A DNA stretch of 42,510 bases from Lentilactobacillus parakefiri (GCF_002157585.1 NZ_BDGB01000002.1:1-42510), one strand, 5' to 3'. Counted from the stretch's first letter, positions 15,079-24,656 are shown. Program-made: numbers and translations. The notes: generated by a model from the letters alone, not told the origin.

Positions 15079-16884
15079 ATGAGCTATCAGGCATTGTATC
15101 GGGTTTGGCGGCCGCAGAGATTTGATGAAATCGTCGGCCAGTCGATTATCACTAGAACGTTAAAAAATGCGCTAATTACTAAACAGACGAGTCATGCCTA
15201 TTTGTTTACCGGTCCACGGGGAACAGGAAAAACTTCGGCAGCCAAAATCTTTGCCAAAGCAGTGAACTGTCATTATTTAAAGGACGGCGAACCCTGCAAC
15301 CAATGTGTGACTTGTAAGGCGATTAATGAGGGTAGCTTGAATGATGTCATCGAAATTGATGCGGCTTCTAACAATGGGGTCGAAGAAATCCGGGACATCC
15401 GGGATAAAGCGAAGTACGCGCCGACGCAAGCCGATTACAAAGTCTATATCATCGACGAAGTCCATATGCTCTCAACGGGGGCATTTAACGCTCTGTTAAA
15501 GACACTCGAAGAGCCGCCTGCTAACGTGATTTTTATTTTGGCGACGACTGAGCCGCACAAAATTCCGGCAACAATCATTTCGAGAACCCAAAAGTTTGAT
15601 TTTAAGCGAATTAAACCACAGGATATTTTGGAACGCATGGCATATATCCTTGACCAGAAAGAGGTTGAGTATGATGACAAAGCGCTGAAGTTAATCGCCA
15701 AGGCCGCTGAAGGCGGGATGCGGGATGCCTTAAGCATTCTTGACCAGGCAATGTCTTATGGTGATAATAAAATTACTTACGAGAACGCCCTGCTGGTAAC
15801 GGGTAGCGTGACCAATGAATTATTGACTACCTATATGCAGCAGGTTATTAATAAGGACACTAAGAGTGCCTTGATCACGATTCAAAAGATATTGGATGAA
15901 GGTAAAGACGCCAGTCGATTTATTGAAGATTTGACTAGTTACTGCCAAGATATTCTCTTATATCAGCAGGATCCTGGAATCGTTGAGGAAATGGAATTAG
16001 GCATTATTGACGATCAGTTTAAGACCTTGAGCGGCCAAATCAGTGATCAAAAAATTTATCAGATGATCAACGAACTGAACGACATTTCTAATTCGTTGCG
16101 ATTTACCGCTCACCCCGATGTTTATCTGGAGGTTTTAACGGTTAAGATTACCCATTTGGACCCCACAGATCAGTCCAATCAAGCCTCGATGCCGCAGCCA
16201 AAGAGGGCTGTTTCGGCGGCTTCTACTCCGGAAGTTAATGCGGAGATTCAGGAGCTGACCCAACAAGTCGCTAAACTAAAGGCGGAAGTTGACGAATTAA
16301 GGCAAGGTTCGACGGCTCAGCCAACGCCAATTAGTACACCAGAGCCTGCTAAAGCAAGCGAGTCGCACTCAATGGACAACCATATTGAGCTGGCTAAGAT
16401 CTACCCAATCCTTGGTAAGGCAACCCGAAAACAACTGAATCAGTTTAAATCGGTTTGGCCGGACTTGATGGATGCCTTGTCGGTGCCACAACGGTCAGTG
16501 ATGCACGTATCATCGCCGGTTGCTGCCAGTGCTGGTGGGGTAATTGTGGCCTTTCAATACGCATTTTTGTACCAGAAGGCCCAGGCAGACACGGATTTAA
16601 AGGATGCCCTTGAAAATAATTTGGATCGCATTGTGGGAAAAGCTCCCCAAATTGTATTTGTCCCCGAAAACCAATGGCCCGATATTCGCCGTGAATATTT
16701 GACCAGCCACAAAGATCAGTTGAAAAAGACTGGCTCTCAGACAAAGGAAACAACTGACCCAAAAGCTGACGCGGCTGATGACGATTCTGAAGAAACACCC
16801 CAACCGGAAACGGACAGTCAACCAGTCGTAAAGAAAGCCGCCGAACTTTTTGGGACTGACATTTTAGATATTAAAGACGATTAA
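15079..16884 (+). CDS. dnaX: DNA polymerase III subunit gamma/tau
   Basis: The clamp-loader ATPase and organiser of the replicase (601 residues). The AAA+ core has Walker A GPRGTGKT at 45-52, the four zinc cysteines C64, C73, C76 and C79, and Walker B IIDEVHM near residue 130. LLKTLEEPP and ATTEPHKIPATIISR sensor regions follow. After ~residue 365 comes a low-complexity Ser/Thr/Pro/Ala/Glu linker with a coiled-coil segment, then the tau tail with an acidic end. ATG 15079 is chosen for TTTGGAGG at 15063-15070. It is followed 15 bases later by ebfC and then recR, the standard recombination/replication cluster. Confidence 0.95.
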   Translation: MSYQALYRVWRPQRFDEIVGQSIITRTLKNALITKQTSHAYLFTGPRGTGKTSAAKIFAKAVNCHYLKDGEPCNQCVTCKAINEGSLNDVIEIDAASNNGVEEIRDIRDKAKYAPTQADYKVYIIDEVHMLSTGAFNALLKTLEEPPANVIFILATTEPHKIPATIISRTQKFDFKRIKPQDILERMAYILDQKEVEYDDKALKLIAKAAEGGMRDALSILDQAMSYGDNKITYENALLVTGSVTNELLTTYMQQVINKDTKSALITIQKILDEGKDASRFIEDLTSYCQDILLYQQDPGIVEEMELGIIDDQFKTLSGQISDQKIYQMINELNDISNSLRFTAHPDVYLEVLTVKITHLDPTDQSNQASMPQPKRAVSAASTPEVNAEIQELTQQVAKLKAEVDELRQGSTAQPTPISTPEPAKASESHSMDNHIELAKIYPILGKATRKQLNQFKSVWPDLMDALSVPQRSVMHVSSPVAASAGGVIVAFQYAFLYQKAQADTDLKDALENNLDRIVGKAPQIVFVPENQWPDIRREYLTSHKDQLKKTGSQTKETTDPKADAADDDSEETPQPETDSQPVVKKAAELFGTDILDIKDD

Positions 16885-16899
16885 TTGGAGGAAAAGACA

Positions 16900-17211
16900 A
16901 TGATGAACGGTATGAACATGAATAAGATGATGAAGCAAATGAAGAAGATGCAAAAACAGCTGGGCGAAGAGCAGGAGAATCTTAAACAGCAAGAATTTAA
17001 GGGCGCTGCCCCTGATAGCATGGTTGAAGTGACTTTTGGCGGCGACAAAAAGATGAAAGATATCCAAATTAAACCCGAAGCGATTGATCCAGACGACCCC
17101 GAAATGCTGGGCGATCTGATTTTAGCAGCTGTCAATGATGGCCTTTCAAAGGTTGATAAGGCGACTGAAAGTACCATGGGTAAGTACACCAAAGGGATTC
17201 CAGGAATGTAG
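16900..17211 (+). CDS. YbaB/EbfC family nucleoid-associated protein
   Basis: A 103-residue dimeric DNA-binding protein of the YbaB/EbfC family. A methionine-rich start ([20 protein letters not shown]) leads into a basic helix, followed by the characteristic [16 protein letters not shown] strand and a [12 protein letters not shown] stretch. The start is the ATG after TTGGAGG at 16885-16891. The gene lies between dnaX and recR, its usual place. The exact cellular role of Firmicute homologues is not settled. Confidence 0.92.
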   Translation: MMNGMNMNKMMKQMKKMQKQLGEEQENLKQQEFKGAAPDSMVEVTFGGDKKMKDIQIKPEAIDPDDPEMLGDLILAAVNDGLSKVDKATESTMGKYTKGIPGM

Positions 17212-17232
17212 TCCGTAGAAAAAGGGGAAAGT

Positions 17233-17832
17233 ATGCAATATCCTGAAGCAATTGCAAAATTAATTGATAGTTACATGAAATTACCGGGAATCGGCAGTAA
17301 GACCGCCACGCGACTTGCCTTTTATACTGTCGATATGAATGAAGATGATGTCAAAGCCTTTTCAAAGGCATTGGTTGCCACTAAGGATGATCTCCATTAT
17401 TGTTCAATTTGTGGTAATCTAACCGATGAAGATCCCTGTGAAATCTGCCGCGACAAAACGCGTGATCAATCAACGATTTTAGTGGTTGAAGAGCCTAAAG
17501 ATGTGATGGTCATGGAAAAGGTTCAAGAATATCATGGCCTCTACCATGTTCTGCACGGTGTCCTGTCGCCAATCGAAGGTAAGGGACCGGAAGACCTTAA
17601 TATTAGTTCACTAATCAAACGACTTCAGCAAAACCAGGCGGTTAAAGAAGTGATTGTCGCAACTAATGCCACCCCAGAGGGCGAAGCAACTGCGATGTAT
17701 TTGAGTAAATTAATTAAACCCGCTGGGATTAAAGTTACCCGTTTGGCCCATGGATTATCCGTCGGATCTGATATCGAATATGCTGATGAAGTCACGTTGT
17801 TTAAGGCAGTTCAAGGACGGACTGAAATTTAA
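17233..17832 (+). CDS. recR: Recombination mediator RecR
   Basis: Works with RecO (and RecF) to load RecA on gapped DNA. It has 199 residues. The helix-hairpin-helix is at ~15-30 ([14 protein letters not shown]). The zinc cysteines are C57, C60, C69 and C72. The Toprim domain starts at ~81 ([15 protein letters not shown]), and the C-terminal Walker-B-like segment precedes [22 protein letters not shown] precedes ATG 17233. The gene is in the dnaX-ebfC-recR-yaaL operon. Confidence 0.95.
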   Translation: MQYPEAIAKLIDSYMKLPGIGSKTATRLAFYTVDMNEDDVKAFSKALVATKDDLHYCSICGNLTDEDPCEICRDKTRDQSTILVVEEPKDVMVMEKVQEYHGLYHVLHGVLSPIEGKGPEDLNISSLIKRLQQNQAVKEVIVATNATPEGEATAMYLSKLIKPAGIKVTRLAHGLSVGSDIEYADEVTLFKAVQGRTEI

Positions 17833-17856
17833 TTGGACAAGGTGGGATTTTTTCGA

Positions 17857-18123
17857 ATGTTTTTTAGTCGATTAAGACGTCAAAATGTTAAACGCGAATA
17901 TGACGATCGCTTGTTGGAACTCATTAACAGTCTGAAAGAAGAATGGGATCACGCTGCCCAAACACAAGAGGCGGTTGCTGACAGTGACATGGAAATGGAA
18001 CAGGAAACGGCGTTGGCCCGTCAAAAATATTTCTTCATATATAGAGAGGCCCGAGTTCGAAAGATTAAGAATGATCAGATACAGCCATCAGTTATCAGCT
18101 ATGATCACGACAATTTTGAATGA
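17857..18123 (+). CDS. YaaL-like DUF2508 protein
   Basis: A small charged protein of 88 residues resembling YaaL of Bacillus (DUF2508), recognised by KREYDDRLLELINSLKEEWDHA and YFFIYREARVRK and by its place directly after recR. It is largely helical and has no signal peptide. ATG 17857 lies 10 bases after AAGGTGGG (17839-17846). An in-frame TTG at 17833 abuts the recR stop and would include that site in the coding region, so I reject it. The function is unknown. Confidence 0.82.
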   Translation: MFFSRLRRQNVKREYDDRLLELINSLKEEWDHAAQTQEAVADSDMEMEQETALARQKYFFIYREARVRKIKNDQIQPSVISYDHDNFE

Positions 18124-18149
18124 TGGCAGCTACCTGACTGTGTGCTGAT

Positions 18150-18178
18150 TAGACAGACAAATTAATATCAAGTACAAT
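18150..18178 (+). promoter_or_regulatory. Promoter of the tmk operon
   Basis: TAGACA (18150-18155), exactly 17 bases, then TACAAT (18173-18178). It lies 28 bases before the tmk start, in the 83-base gap after yaaL. Confidence 0.6.
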
Positions 18179-18206
18179 TAATCTAAATTAAAAGTGAGGA
18201 ATTGTT

Positions 18207-18857
18207 TTGAGTGGTAAGTTTATATCCTTTGAGGGGCCGGACGGCGCAGGCAAAACTTCGGTGATGAATCGAGTGATTGCTGTTTTCAATCAAGAAATCG
18301 GTGATCAGCTGCTGGCGACACGAGAACCCGGCGGCAATAAGATTTCCGAAGAAATCCGCAAAGTCATTCTTGATCGTGAAAATACGGAAATGGATTACCG
18401 AACCGAAGCCCTGCTTTATGCGGCTGCTCGGCGCCAACATTTGGTTGAAACCATTTTACCGGCATTGAAACAAAACAAATTGGTTCTGTGTGATCGCTAC
18501 GTTGACAGCTCAGTGGCCTATCAAGGTGCCGGCCGTCAAATCGGAATGGCACAAGTAGCGTCAATGAACGAGTTTGCAACAGAACAACTTTTACCGTTCA
18601 AAACGATTTATTTCGACATTCCAGTTGACGTTGGCTTGAACCGCATCGCTGAACATCGTGACCGTAGTAAAATCGACCGGTTGGATGTTGAAACCAATGA
18701 ATTCCATAAACGGGTTCATAAAGGCTATATGAAAATTCGGGATGACAATGCCGACCGATTTATCAGTATTGATGCAACTCAGCCGATTAAACGAGTTGTT
18801 GATGATACAATTAAAATTATCCATCAAATTGCCAGTGAGTATTTTAAGGAGAGTTGA
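18207..18857 (+). CDS. tmk: Thymidylate kinase
   Basis: Phosphorylates dTMP to dTDP. It has 216 residues. The P-loop FEGPDGAGKTS is at 8-18, the DR(Y/H) motif is in LCDRYVDSSVAYQG at ~94-107, and a short lid region has RDRSKIDRLD. TTG 18207 is the start, with GTGAGGA at 18194-18200 six bases upstream. It begins a run that continues through the c-di-AMP receptor, holB, yabA and rsmI, as in most Firmicutes. Confidence 0.94.
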   Translation: MSGKFISFEGPDGAGKTSVMNRVIAVFNQEIGDQLLATREPGGNKISEEIRKVILDRENTEMDYRTEALLYAAARRQHLVETILPALKQNKLVLCDRYVDSSVAYQGAGRQIGMAQVASMNEFATEQLLPFKTIYFDIPVDVGLNRIAEHRDRSKIDRLDVETNEFHKRVHKGYMKIRDDNADRFISIDATQPIKRVVDDTIKIIHQIASEYFKES

Positions 18858-18859
18858 TT

Positions 18860-19186
18860 ATGAAATTAGTCATTGCGATCGTTCAAGATAAAGATGCTAA
18901 CAAGCTGCGATCTGTTTTCGTTGCCCACAATATCATTGCAACCCGATTTTCAACCACCGGTAGTTTTCTGCGCGCAGGAAACACCACATATCTGGTAGCC
19001 GTTGATGATTCCAAAGTTGATTTAACCTTACAATTAATCAAAGAAACCTGTTCAGCTCGTCAACAGTTTATGACCCCGCCTGTTAGCCTGAATGGTGATA
19101 CGGCGGAACATACTTTTCCGATTGAAGTTCAAGTTGGTGGAGCGACGGTCATGATTCTGCCGATTGAAGATTTCAAACAGTTCTAG
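18860..19186 (+). CDS. darA: Cyclic di-AMP receptor, PII-like (DarA/PstA/YaaQ)
   Basis: A trimeric PII-like protein of 108 residues that binds c-di-AMP. The family pattern is clear: MKLVIAIVQDKDANKL, then the nucleotide loop TRFSTTGSFLRAGNTTYLVAV (~30-50), and a C-terminal FPIEVQVGGATVMILPIE strand. ATG 18860 lies 2 bases after the tmk stop, with AAGGAGAG at 18846-18853. An in-frame TTG at 18854 lies inside that ribosome-binding site and is rejected. The downstream partner of the receptor is not known. The KimA-like transporter at 30096-31937 belongs to a family often linked to c-di-AMP. Confidence 0.88.
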   Translation: MKLVIAIVQDKDANKLRSVFVAHNIIATRFSTTGSFLRAGNTTYLVAVDDSKVDLTLQLIKETCSARQQFMTPPVSLNGDTAEHTFPIEVQVGGATVMILPIEDFKQF

Positions 19187-19197
19187 AAGGGAACGTT

Positions 19198-20208
19198 ATG
19201 GAACACGATATTGTTAACGTTGCTCAAACTAAACAGCCGACTATCTTTACCCAATTCATGAACCTCGTTCAAAACAACGAATTGTCACATGCATACTTAT
19301 TTACCGGGGAAGATGGGGCTGGCCAATTTTCAGTCGCAATGGGAGTTGCCATGCGGCTTTTTTGTACGAATGTGCAAAATGGCGTGCCATGTGGGAAATG
19401 CCCTGAGTGCGTGCGAATTATGAACCATGATCACCCCGACGTCGTCATTACTGAACCTGATGGTCAAAGCATTAAAGTGGACCAGATTCGCCATGTTAAG
19501 AGCGAGTTTACTAAAAGTGCCATGGAAGGCTCCAAAAAGGTATTCATTATTTCCGAAGCCGAAAAAATGACCACCGGAGCCGCTAACAGTTTGTTAAAGT
19601 TTATCGAGGAACCCACCGGCAATGTGGTTAGTTTTTTGATCAGTAAAAACCGCAATTTGGTCCTGCCCACAATTATTTCCAGAACGCAGGTCGTTGAATT
19701 TCCCAGTCTTAGTAAAAAATTGATGGTTCAAGAACTGCAGAATAGTGGTGTTAAGCCAAGCGAAGTTAACTTGATGATTTCAATTACTAATAGCTTGGAT
19801 CAAATTAACCAGTTGTCCAAAGACGACTGGTTTGCCTCAATGCAGCGGCTCTTGGAAAAATGGTTTACCTATTTGGTTCAGGAAGATAACATGGCAATGC
19901 CCTTTATTCAGATGTCATTAATGCCCTTGATTACCAACAAGGATCGACAACGGATTGTCATTTCAATGATGCTCAGCTTGTTTGACGACGTGTTGGAAAT
20001 GAAGTATGGGACTTTGGCAGACGACCAGGTAAAGTACCCGGCGATTCTCGCAAAAACTAAGTTAGCCGCTGATCAATGGGACAACGACAAATTGTTAACG
20101 ATGCTCGATGAGGTATTGGACATGAACAGCCGGATGGCAGTTAACGTGAATTTTCAGAATATAGTTGAAGATTTGACACTAAAGATACTCGCAATTGGGC
20201 AATCATAG
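19198..20208 (+). CDS. holB: DNA polymerase III subunit delta'
   Basis: The clamp-loader subunit (336 residues). It has the AAA+ fold with a degenerate P-loop (TGEDGAGQF), zinc cysteines in CTNVQNGVPCGKCPEC and the VDQIRHVKSEF and LLKFIEEPTGNVVSFLIS segments, all as in delta'. Lack of a canonical GK[ST] is normal for this subunit, which does not hydrolyse ATP. AAGGGA lies 5 bases before ATG 19198. The ricT (yaaT) gene that follows holB in Bacillus is absent; yabA follows directly. Confidence 0.92.
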   Translation: MEHDIVNVAQTKQPTIFTQFMNLVQNNELSHAYLFTGEDGAGQFSVAMGVAMRLFCTNVQNGVPCGKCPECVRIMNHDHPDVVITEPDGQSIKVDQIRHVKSEFTKSAMEGSKKVFIISEAEKMTTGAANSLLKFIEEPTGNVVSFLISKNRNLVLPTIISRTQVVEFPSLSKKLMVQELQNSGVKPSEVNLMISITNSLDQINQLSKDDWFASMQRLLEKWFTYLVQEDNMAMPFIQMSLMPLITNKDRQRIVISMMLSLFDDVLEMKYGTLADDQVKYPAILAKTKLAADQWDNDKLLTMLDEVLDMNSRMAVNVNFQNIVEDLTLKILAIGQS

Positions 20209-20230
20209 TTTATTAAAGGGTGATAAAATC

Positions 20231-20563
20231 GTGGACAGTCAAAACTTATATGATGAACTAAAAGAAATGGATACGCAGTTGAATGCTAGTGCAAAAAACT
20301 TTTCTCACTTGCATGAATCGCTGATTAGTCTGATGGAAAAGAATGCTGAATTGGAGATTGAAAATCAGCATTTACGAGACCGAATTAACGAAATTACCGA
20401 AAAAATGGACAATAATTCTCCACGACTTTCAAAATCTCGAAAGAATCTGGAAAAGCTGTATAATGAAGGCTTTCATGTCTGCAGTTCCTACTATGGCAAA
20501 CGACGTGAGAACGGTGAGGATTGTATTTTCTGTACAGATATTATCTATGGCAAACGCGATTAA
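20231..20563 (+). CDS. yabA: Replication initiation control protein YabA
   Basis: A 110-residue regulator that binds DnaA and the sliding clamp to limit re-initiation. The N-terminal ~60 residues form a leucine-zipper-like coiled coil (LISLMEKNAELEIENQHL). The C-terminal zinc module uses His82, Cys84, Cys98 and Cys101 (FHVCSSYYG..DCIFC). The start is GTG 20231 with AAAGGGTGA at 20215-20223. An in-frame ATG at 20195 would overlap the end of holB and lacks a site. Confidence 0.92.
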   Translation: MDSQNLYDELKEMDTQLNASAKNFSHLHESLISLMEKNAELEIENQHLRDRINEITEKMDNNSPRLSKSRKNLEKLYNEGFHVCSSYYGKRRENGEDCIFCTDIIYGKRD

Positions 20564-20573
20564 GGGGTAAATA

Positions 20574-21449
20574 TTGGAGACGCAAAAGAGTTTTGATACG
20601 TTAAGTGAATATGGCACGCTCTACTTGGTGCCAACGCCAATTGGCAACTTGGATGATATGACGTTTCGAGCGGTAAAGATTCTTCAGTCCGTGGACTTGA
20701 TTGCCGCTGAAGATACCCGAAATACTCAAAAACTGCTGAATCATTTTGATGTCCAAACTAAGCAGATCAGCTTTCACGAGCACAATACGTCCGAGCGGAT
20801 TCCCGAGTTGGTTGGCAAACTTAAACAGGGAATGACGATTGCCCAGGTCAGTGATGCCGGCATGCCATCGATTAGCGACCCTGGTCATGAATTAGTTGTT
20901 GCCTGCATTGATGAGCACATTAACGTTGTGCCGCTGCCGGGGGCTAATGCCGGCATTACGGCGTTGATTGCCTCGGGCCTTTCACCGCAGCCGTTTTACT
21001 TTTATGGCTTTTTATCACGGAAACCAAAGGAACAACGAGAAGAAATCGATGGCCTTCGCAATCGGGAAGAAACCATCATTTTCTATGAGGCTCCCCACCG
21101 ATTGAAAAAGACGTTGAAGAACTTATTGACTCAGCTCGGAGGTGGAAGAAAAGCCGCCCTCTGTCGTGAATTGACCAAGAAGCACGAAGAGTTTATTCGC
21201 GGCACGCTGGAACAAGTGAATGACTGGGCCAATTCAACTGAAATTCGTGGAGAATTTGTTATTATAGTATCAGGCAACGACCAGCCACAAGTGGCTGCCA
21301 AGGACCCACTAGCTGGGCTGAGTGTTGATCAGCAAGTTGATTTTTACATTGAAAATGGCTTGACTGTTAATGAGGCGATCAAGAAAGTTGCCAAGGATCA
21401 TCATTTAAAAAAACAGGTCATCTATAATCAATACCATGACATCAAATAG
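20574..21449 (+). CDS. rsmI: 16S rRNA (cytidine(1402)-2'-O)-methyltransferase
   Basis: Methylates the ribose of C1402 in the decoding site of 16S rRNA. It has 291 residues of the tetrapyrrole-methylase fold: LYLVPTPIGNLDDMT (~residues 16-30), AAEDTRNTQKLL, VSDAGMPSISDPG (~99-111) and PLPGANAGITAL. TTG 20574 is used, with AAGGGGT at 20562-20568 overlapping the yabA stop. In-frame ATG alternatives would remove the conserved N-terminal strand. Confidence 0.93.
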   Translation: METQKSFDTLSEYGTLYLVPTPIGNLDDMTFRAVKILQSVDLIAAEDTRNTQKLLNHFDVQTKQISFHEHNTSERIPELVGKLKQGMTIAQVSDAGMPSISDPGHELVVACIDEHINVVPLPGANAGITALIASGLSPQPFYFYGFLSRKPKEQREEIDGLRNREETIIFYEAPHRLKKTLKNLLTQLGGGRKAALCRELTKKHEEFIRGTLEQVNDWANSTEIRGEFVIIVSGNDQPQVAAKDPLAGLSVDQQVDFYIENGLTVNEAIKKVAKDHHLKKQVIYNQYHDIK

Positions 21450-21464
21450 AAAGAAGTAATGTCC

Positions 21465-22244
21465 ATGCCTGCTCATAGTTTCAGCGAATTGCATACGATT
21501 CCCTTTTACGAGTGTAACGTCAATAATCGCATTTCCATTCCAATGTTGATCAATATCTTAATCTTGGCTTCTGAACACCAGAACGAAAATTTAGGCCTTG
21601 ATCAGACCTATTTAATTGATCACTATGACGTCGGCTGGGTGGTCACTTCTTATTCAATTCATATCAATCAATTGCCGCGGAAGGATTCAGTCGTCAAGAT
21701 GACAACCAGAGGCACTTCGTACAACCGTTATTTTGCTTTCCGAGAGTTTTGGCTGCATGATCAGGATGGTCAAGAACTGGTGAAAGTGGAAAGCATTTGG
21801 GTCTTAATGAATGAACAGACGCGCAAGATTACACCGATTGATGATACGATTATTGCGCCATATCAGTCCGAGAAGGTTAAACGGGTCCCTAGATTGACAC
21901 GTCCTGAACGGATTGAATCAGGTGCGGATGTCAGCGCAAAAGAATACCAAGTCCGTTGGAGTGACATTGATTTTAATGGTCACGTCAACAATTCCAGGTA
22001 CCCGGAGTGGATGCTGGATTCGTTACCAATGGCCTTTTTGAACGAACACGAACCCGGAAATATTGACATTCGTTTTGAAAATGAGGTTAAGTATGGCAAC
22101 CGGGTTACCAGTTCTGTGCTTGTCGATTCCTCAGATAATGCTAAAATTAAAACAGTTCACGAAATCAAATCAAATGATGTTCTTTCGGCGAGTGCAACAA
22201 TTATCTGGAAGGAAATCAAAGCAAAGGGTAACGATCAATCATGA
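21465..22244 (+). CDS. Acyl-ACP thioesterase
   Basis: Hydrolyses acyl-ACP to free fatty acid and ACP, ending chain elongation. It has 259 residues of the FatA/FatB (PF01643) type, with two hotdog domains: residues ~1-135 and ~155-255. The second opens with the catalytic stretch DIDFNGHVNNSRYPEWMLD (Asp, Asn and His as in plant enzymes). The first contains MTTRGTSYNRYFAFREFW. ATG 21465 is 8 bases after AAGAAG; ATG 21459 is possible but too close. It sits between rsmI and tsaB and overlaps tsaB by 4 bases. Confidence 0.87.
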   Translation: MPAHSFSELHTIPFYECNVNNRISIPMLINILILASEHQNENLGLDQTYLIDHYDVGWVVTSYSIHINQLPRKDSVVKMTTRGTSYNRYFAFREFWLHDQDGQELVKVESIWVLMNEQTRKITPIDDTIIAPYQSEKVKRVPRLTRPERIESGADVSAKEYQVRWSDIDFNGHVNNSRYPEWMLDSLPMAFLNEHEPGNIDIRFENEVKYGNRVTSSVLVDSSDNAKIKTVHEIKSNDVLSASATIIWKEIKAKGNDQS

Positions 22245-22963
22245 AAATCTTAGCAATTAACACTTCAAACCAACCGCTCTCGGTCGCAGTCTTGGATAAC
22301 GACTGCCTGTTGGCCCAAACGACTTTGACAACTCATCGCAAACATGCGGAATTCTTGATGCTAGTCATTGAGGATTTAGTTCAAAAAGCTGATTTAAAAC
22401 CAACTGATCTGGATCGGGTGGTGGTCGCCGATGGACCAGGTTCATACACGGGTATTCGAATGGCGACTACCGCTGCAAAGACGATTGCCAGTACGCTTGG
22501 AATCGAACTGGTTACAGTTTCCAGTCTCCTAAATCTGGCTTTGAATATTCAAGAAAAAGATACGCTGATTAACCCGATTTTTGATGGGCGTAACCAAAAC
22601 ATGTTTACGGGACTGTATCGCGTTAAAGATGGTGAGATGCAAAATGTGATTGCTGATCAGCACACTAATCTGACAAAGTGGTTGGAAGCTGTTAGTCACT
22701 ATGACCAGCAGATCATCATTTTGGGAGATACCGATCCGTTTGAAGCCCCAATGCGTGAAGCTTTACATAGCCGTTTGGCCGTTGCCAATCCTTATTTAGG
22801 GATTCCCAGTGCAACATTATTGGGGCAGTACGGTTTGGACAAGTCACCAGTGTCATCCATTGATGCCGTTGTCCCACGATACTTGCGGTTGACTAAGGCT
22901 GAGGCTGATTGGAAAAAATTACATCCTAATGAGGATACGCATGATTATGTTGAAAAAGTTTAG
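22241..22963 (+). CDS. tsaB: tRNA threonylcarbamoyladenosine biosynthesis protein TsaB
   Basis: A 240-residue partner of TsaD in making t6A37 of ANN-decoding tRNAs. It is an ASKHA-fold protein opening with KILAINTSNQPLSVAVL and containing VADGPGSYTGIRMATTAAKTIA (~residues 63-84), a hallmark of YeaZ/TsaB. It lacks the metal-binding His pair of TsaD, as expected. The ATGA overlap with the thioesterase gene and the 23-base overlap with rimI show a tightly packed operon. Confidence 0.93.
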   Translation: MKILAINTSNQPLSVAVLDNDCLLAQTTLTTHRKHAEFLMLVIEDLVQKADLKPTDLDRVVVADGPGSYTGIRMATTAAKTIASTLGIELVTVSSLLNLALNIQEKDTLINPIFDGRNQNMFTGLYRVKDGEMQNVIADQHTNLTKWLEAVSHYDQQIIILGDTDPFEAPMREALHSRLAVANPYLGIPSATLLGQYGLDKSPVSSIDAVVPRYLRLTKAEADWKKLHPNEDTHDYVEKV

Positions 22964-23522
22964 AGAGTGGTTTAACCAACAATTTTATAACAAAGAAGTT
23001 CAGCTTCGCGAAAGATATCTTGATATTAAGAATCATGATGTTGAAATTAACGGAATTGAGTATTTCTTAGCCAAAGCCATGATTCCGGACATTCCTGAGA
23101 TCTTAGGGATTGAGCGGGCGGTCTATGGTGGGCAGACTCCTTGGGATGATCGAGCCTTTCGAACGGAGCTGATGCGTAAAACAGACCGGCTGTATTTAGT
23201 GTTGCGTCGAAATGACTGGCTGGTGGCGTTCATTGGCTGTTCGTTAAACGATCACACCAAGGATTGTCATATTACGAATGTTGCCGTTGCCCCAAATTTT
23301 CAAAATCACGGTCTGGGGTATTTTTTGGTCACAACCATTATCAAAAAAGCTCGGCAGTTGCAATATGTTAAAGTGACACTCGAGGTGCGGGTCAGCAACA
23401 CACGTGCTCAAAAATTATATCGAGATATTGGGTTTGTGGATAATGGCATCAAAAAAGACTATTACTTTAACGATCGTGAAGATGCTTTGAACATGGTTTT
23501 GGATATTACCAAAATCGGTTAG
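22941..23522 (+). CDS. rimI: Ribosomal-protein S18 alanine N-acetyltransferase-like (GNAT)
   Basis: A GNAT acetyltransferase of 193 residues, longer than the ~150-residue E. coli RimI because of a basic N-terminal extension (~45 residues). The acetyl-CoA site is VAVAPNFQNHGLGYFLV (~residues 115-131), followed by LEVRVSNTRAQKLYRDIGF, the RimI signature. Its place between tsaB and tsaD supports the RimI assignment, though substrates of Firmicute RimI proteins are uncertain. ATG 22941 is chosen for GAGG at 22931-22934. It overlaps the end of tsaB. Confidence 0.88.
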   Translation: MIMLKKFREWFNQQFYNKEVQLRERYLDIKNHDVEINGIEYFLAKAMIPDIPEILGIERAVYGGQTPWDDRAFRTELMRKTDRLYLVLRRNDWLVAFIGCSLNDHTKDCHITNVAVAPNFQNHGLGYFLVTTIIKKARQLQYVKVTLEVRVSNTRAQKLYRDIGFVDNGIKKDYYFNDREDALNMVLDITKIG

Positions 23523-23545
23523 AAAAAAGGGATGGGATGAAATAA

Positions 23546-24577
23546 GTGGCCAGAGATTTAGTACTTTCATTTGAAACCAGCTGCGATGAGACATCGGTGG
23601 CAGTGATTGAGAATGGTAATCGGATCCTTTCGAATATTGTTGCAACACAAATTAAGAGTCACCAGCGGTTTGGCGGTGTTGTTCCTGAAGTTGCCAGCAG
23701 ACACCATATTGAACAGATTACCAGCTGTATTGGGGATGCATTGCGCGGTGCAAACGTTACTTATGATGAGCTGACTTCAGTGGCCGTGACGTATGGCCCC
23801 GGCCTGGTTGGCGCTCTTTTGATTGGGGTGACGGCTGCGAAAGCAGTTGCCTGGGCGCATCACCTACCGCTCGTTCCGGTGAATCACCTGGCGGGTCATA
23901 TCTATGCGGCCAGACTGGTGGAACCAATTGAATTTCCAGCGATGGCCCTGGTTGTTTCCGGCGGGCACACTGAACTGGTTTATATGCCTGAAGAAAATCA
24001 ATTTCAAATTATTGGTGAAACTCGGGATGACGCGGCTGGTGAAGCCTATGATAAAATTGGCCGGGTCCTTGGAATTAATTATCCTGCTGGTAAACCGGTT
24101 GACGAATTGGCTCATAAAGGTCAAGATACCTTTCATTTTCCGCGGGCAATGGACGCTGACGACAATTTTGACTTCAGCTTCAGTGGATTGAAAAGTGCTT
24201 TTATTAATACAGTCCACCATGCAGATCAGATCGGTGAAAAGTTGAGTCATGAGGATCTGGCCGCCAGCTTTCAGCAGGCCGTCGTTGACGTTTTGGCAGA
24301 TAAGACCAAACGAGCGCTCAAAGAATTTCCAGTTAAACAATTAATTCTCGCCGGTGGGGTTGCGGCCAACCAAGGTCTTCGAGACCGGTTAACCAAAGAA
24401 ATTGCCGGGTTCAGTGATACTAAGCTTGAATTGGTGCCGTTGTCTCTGTGTGGGGATAATGCCGCTATGATTGGCGCTGCCGGTGAGATGCTGTATCGCC
24501 ATGGCGTTCGTGGCGATGCCACTTTAAATGCTGATCCAGGTTTGGAGTTTGAGTGGCTGGTGGATGAAGCCAAATAA
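23546..24577 (+). CDS. tsaD: tRNA threonylcarbamoyltransferase TsaD
   Basis: The catalytic subunit that transfers the threonylcarbamoyl group to A37. It has 343 residues. The metal ligands are in [10 protein letters not shown] (His-x3-His), and the ASKHA segments include [26 protein letters not shown] and [11 protein letters not shown]. The start is GTG 23546 after GGGATGA. It is the last gene of the operon running from tmk, closed by a strong hairpin. Confidence 0.95.
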   Translation: MARDLVLSFETSCDETSVAVIENGNRILSNIVATQIKSHQRFGGVVPEVASRHHIEQITSCIGDALRGANVTYDELTSVAVTYGPGLVGALLIGVTAAKAVAWAHHLPLVPVNHLAGHIYAARLVEPIEFPAMALVVSGGHTELVYMPEENQFQIIGETRDDAAGEAYDKIGRVLGINYPAGKPVDELAHKGQDTFHFPRAMDADDNFDFSFSGLKSAFINTVHHADQIGEKLSHEDLAASFQQAVVDVLADKTKRALKEFPVKQLILAGGVAANQGLRDRLTKEIAGFSDTKLELVPLSLCGDNAAMIGAAGEMLYRHGVRGDATLNADPGLEFEWLVDEAK

Positions 24578-24656
24578 CCGAGTCATCTCTTGAAGTGGTT
24601 ATTGGAACAATTGGTCATTTTGAGATGAAGGATATTTGAAATATTAAATAAACAAC

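Noticed and set aside
14898-15125. Open frame spanning the SRP RNA terminator into dnaX
   Set aside because: It crosses a terminator and overlaps dnaX in another frame; no plausible start signal or homology.
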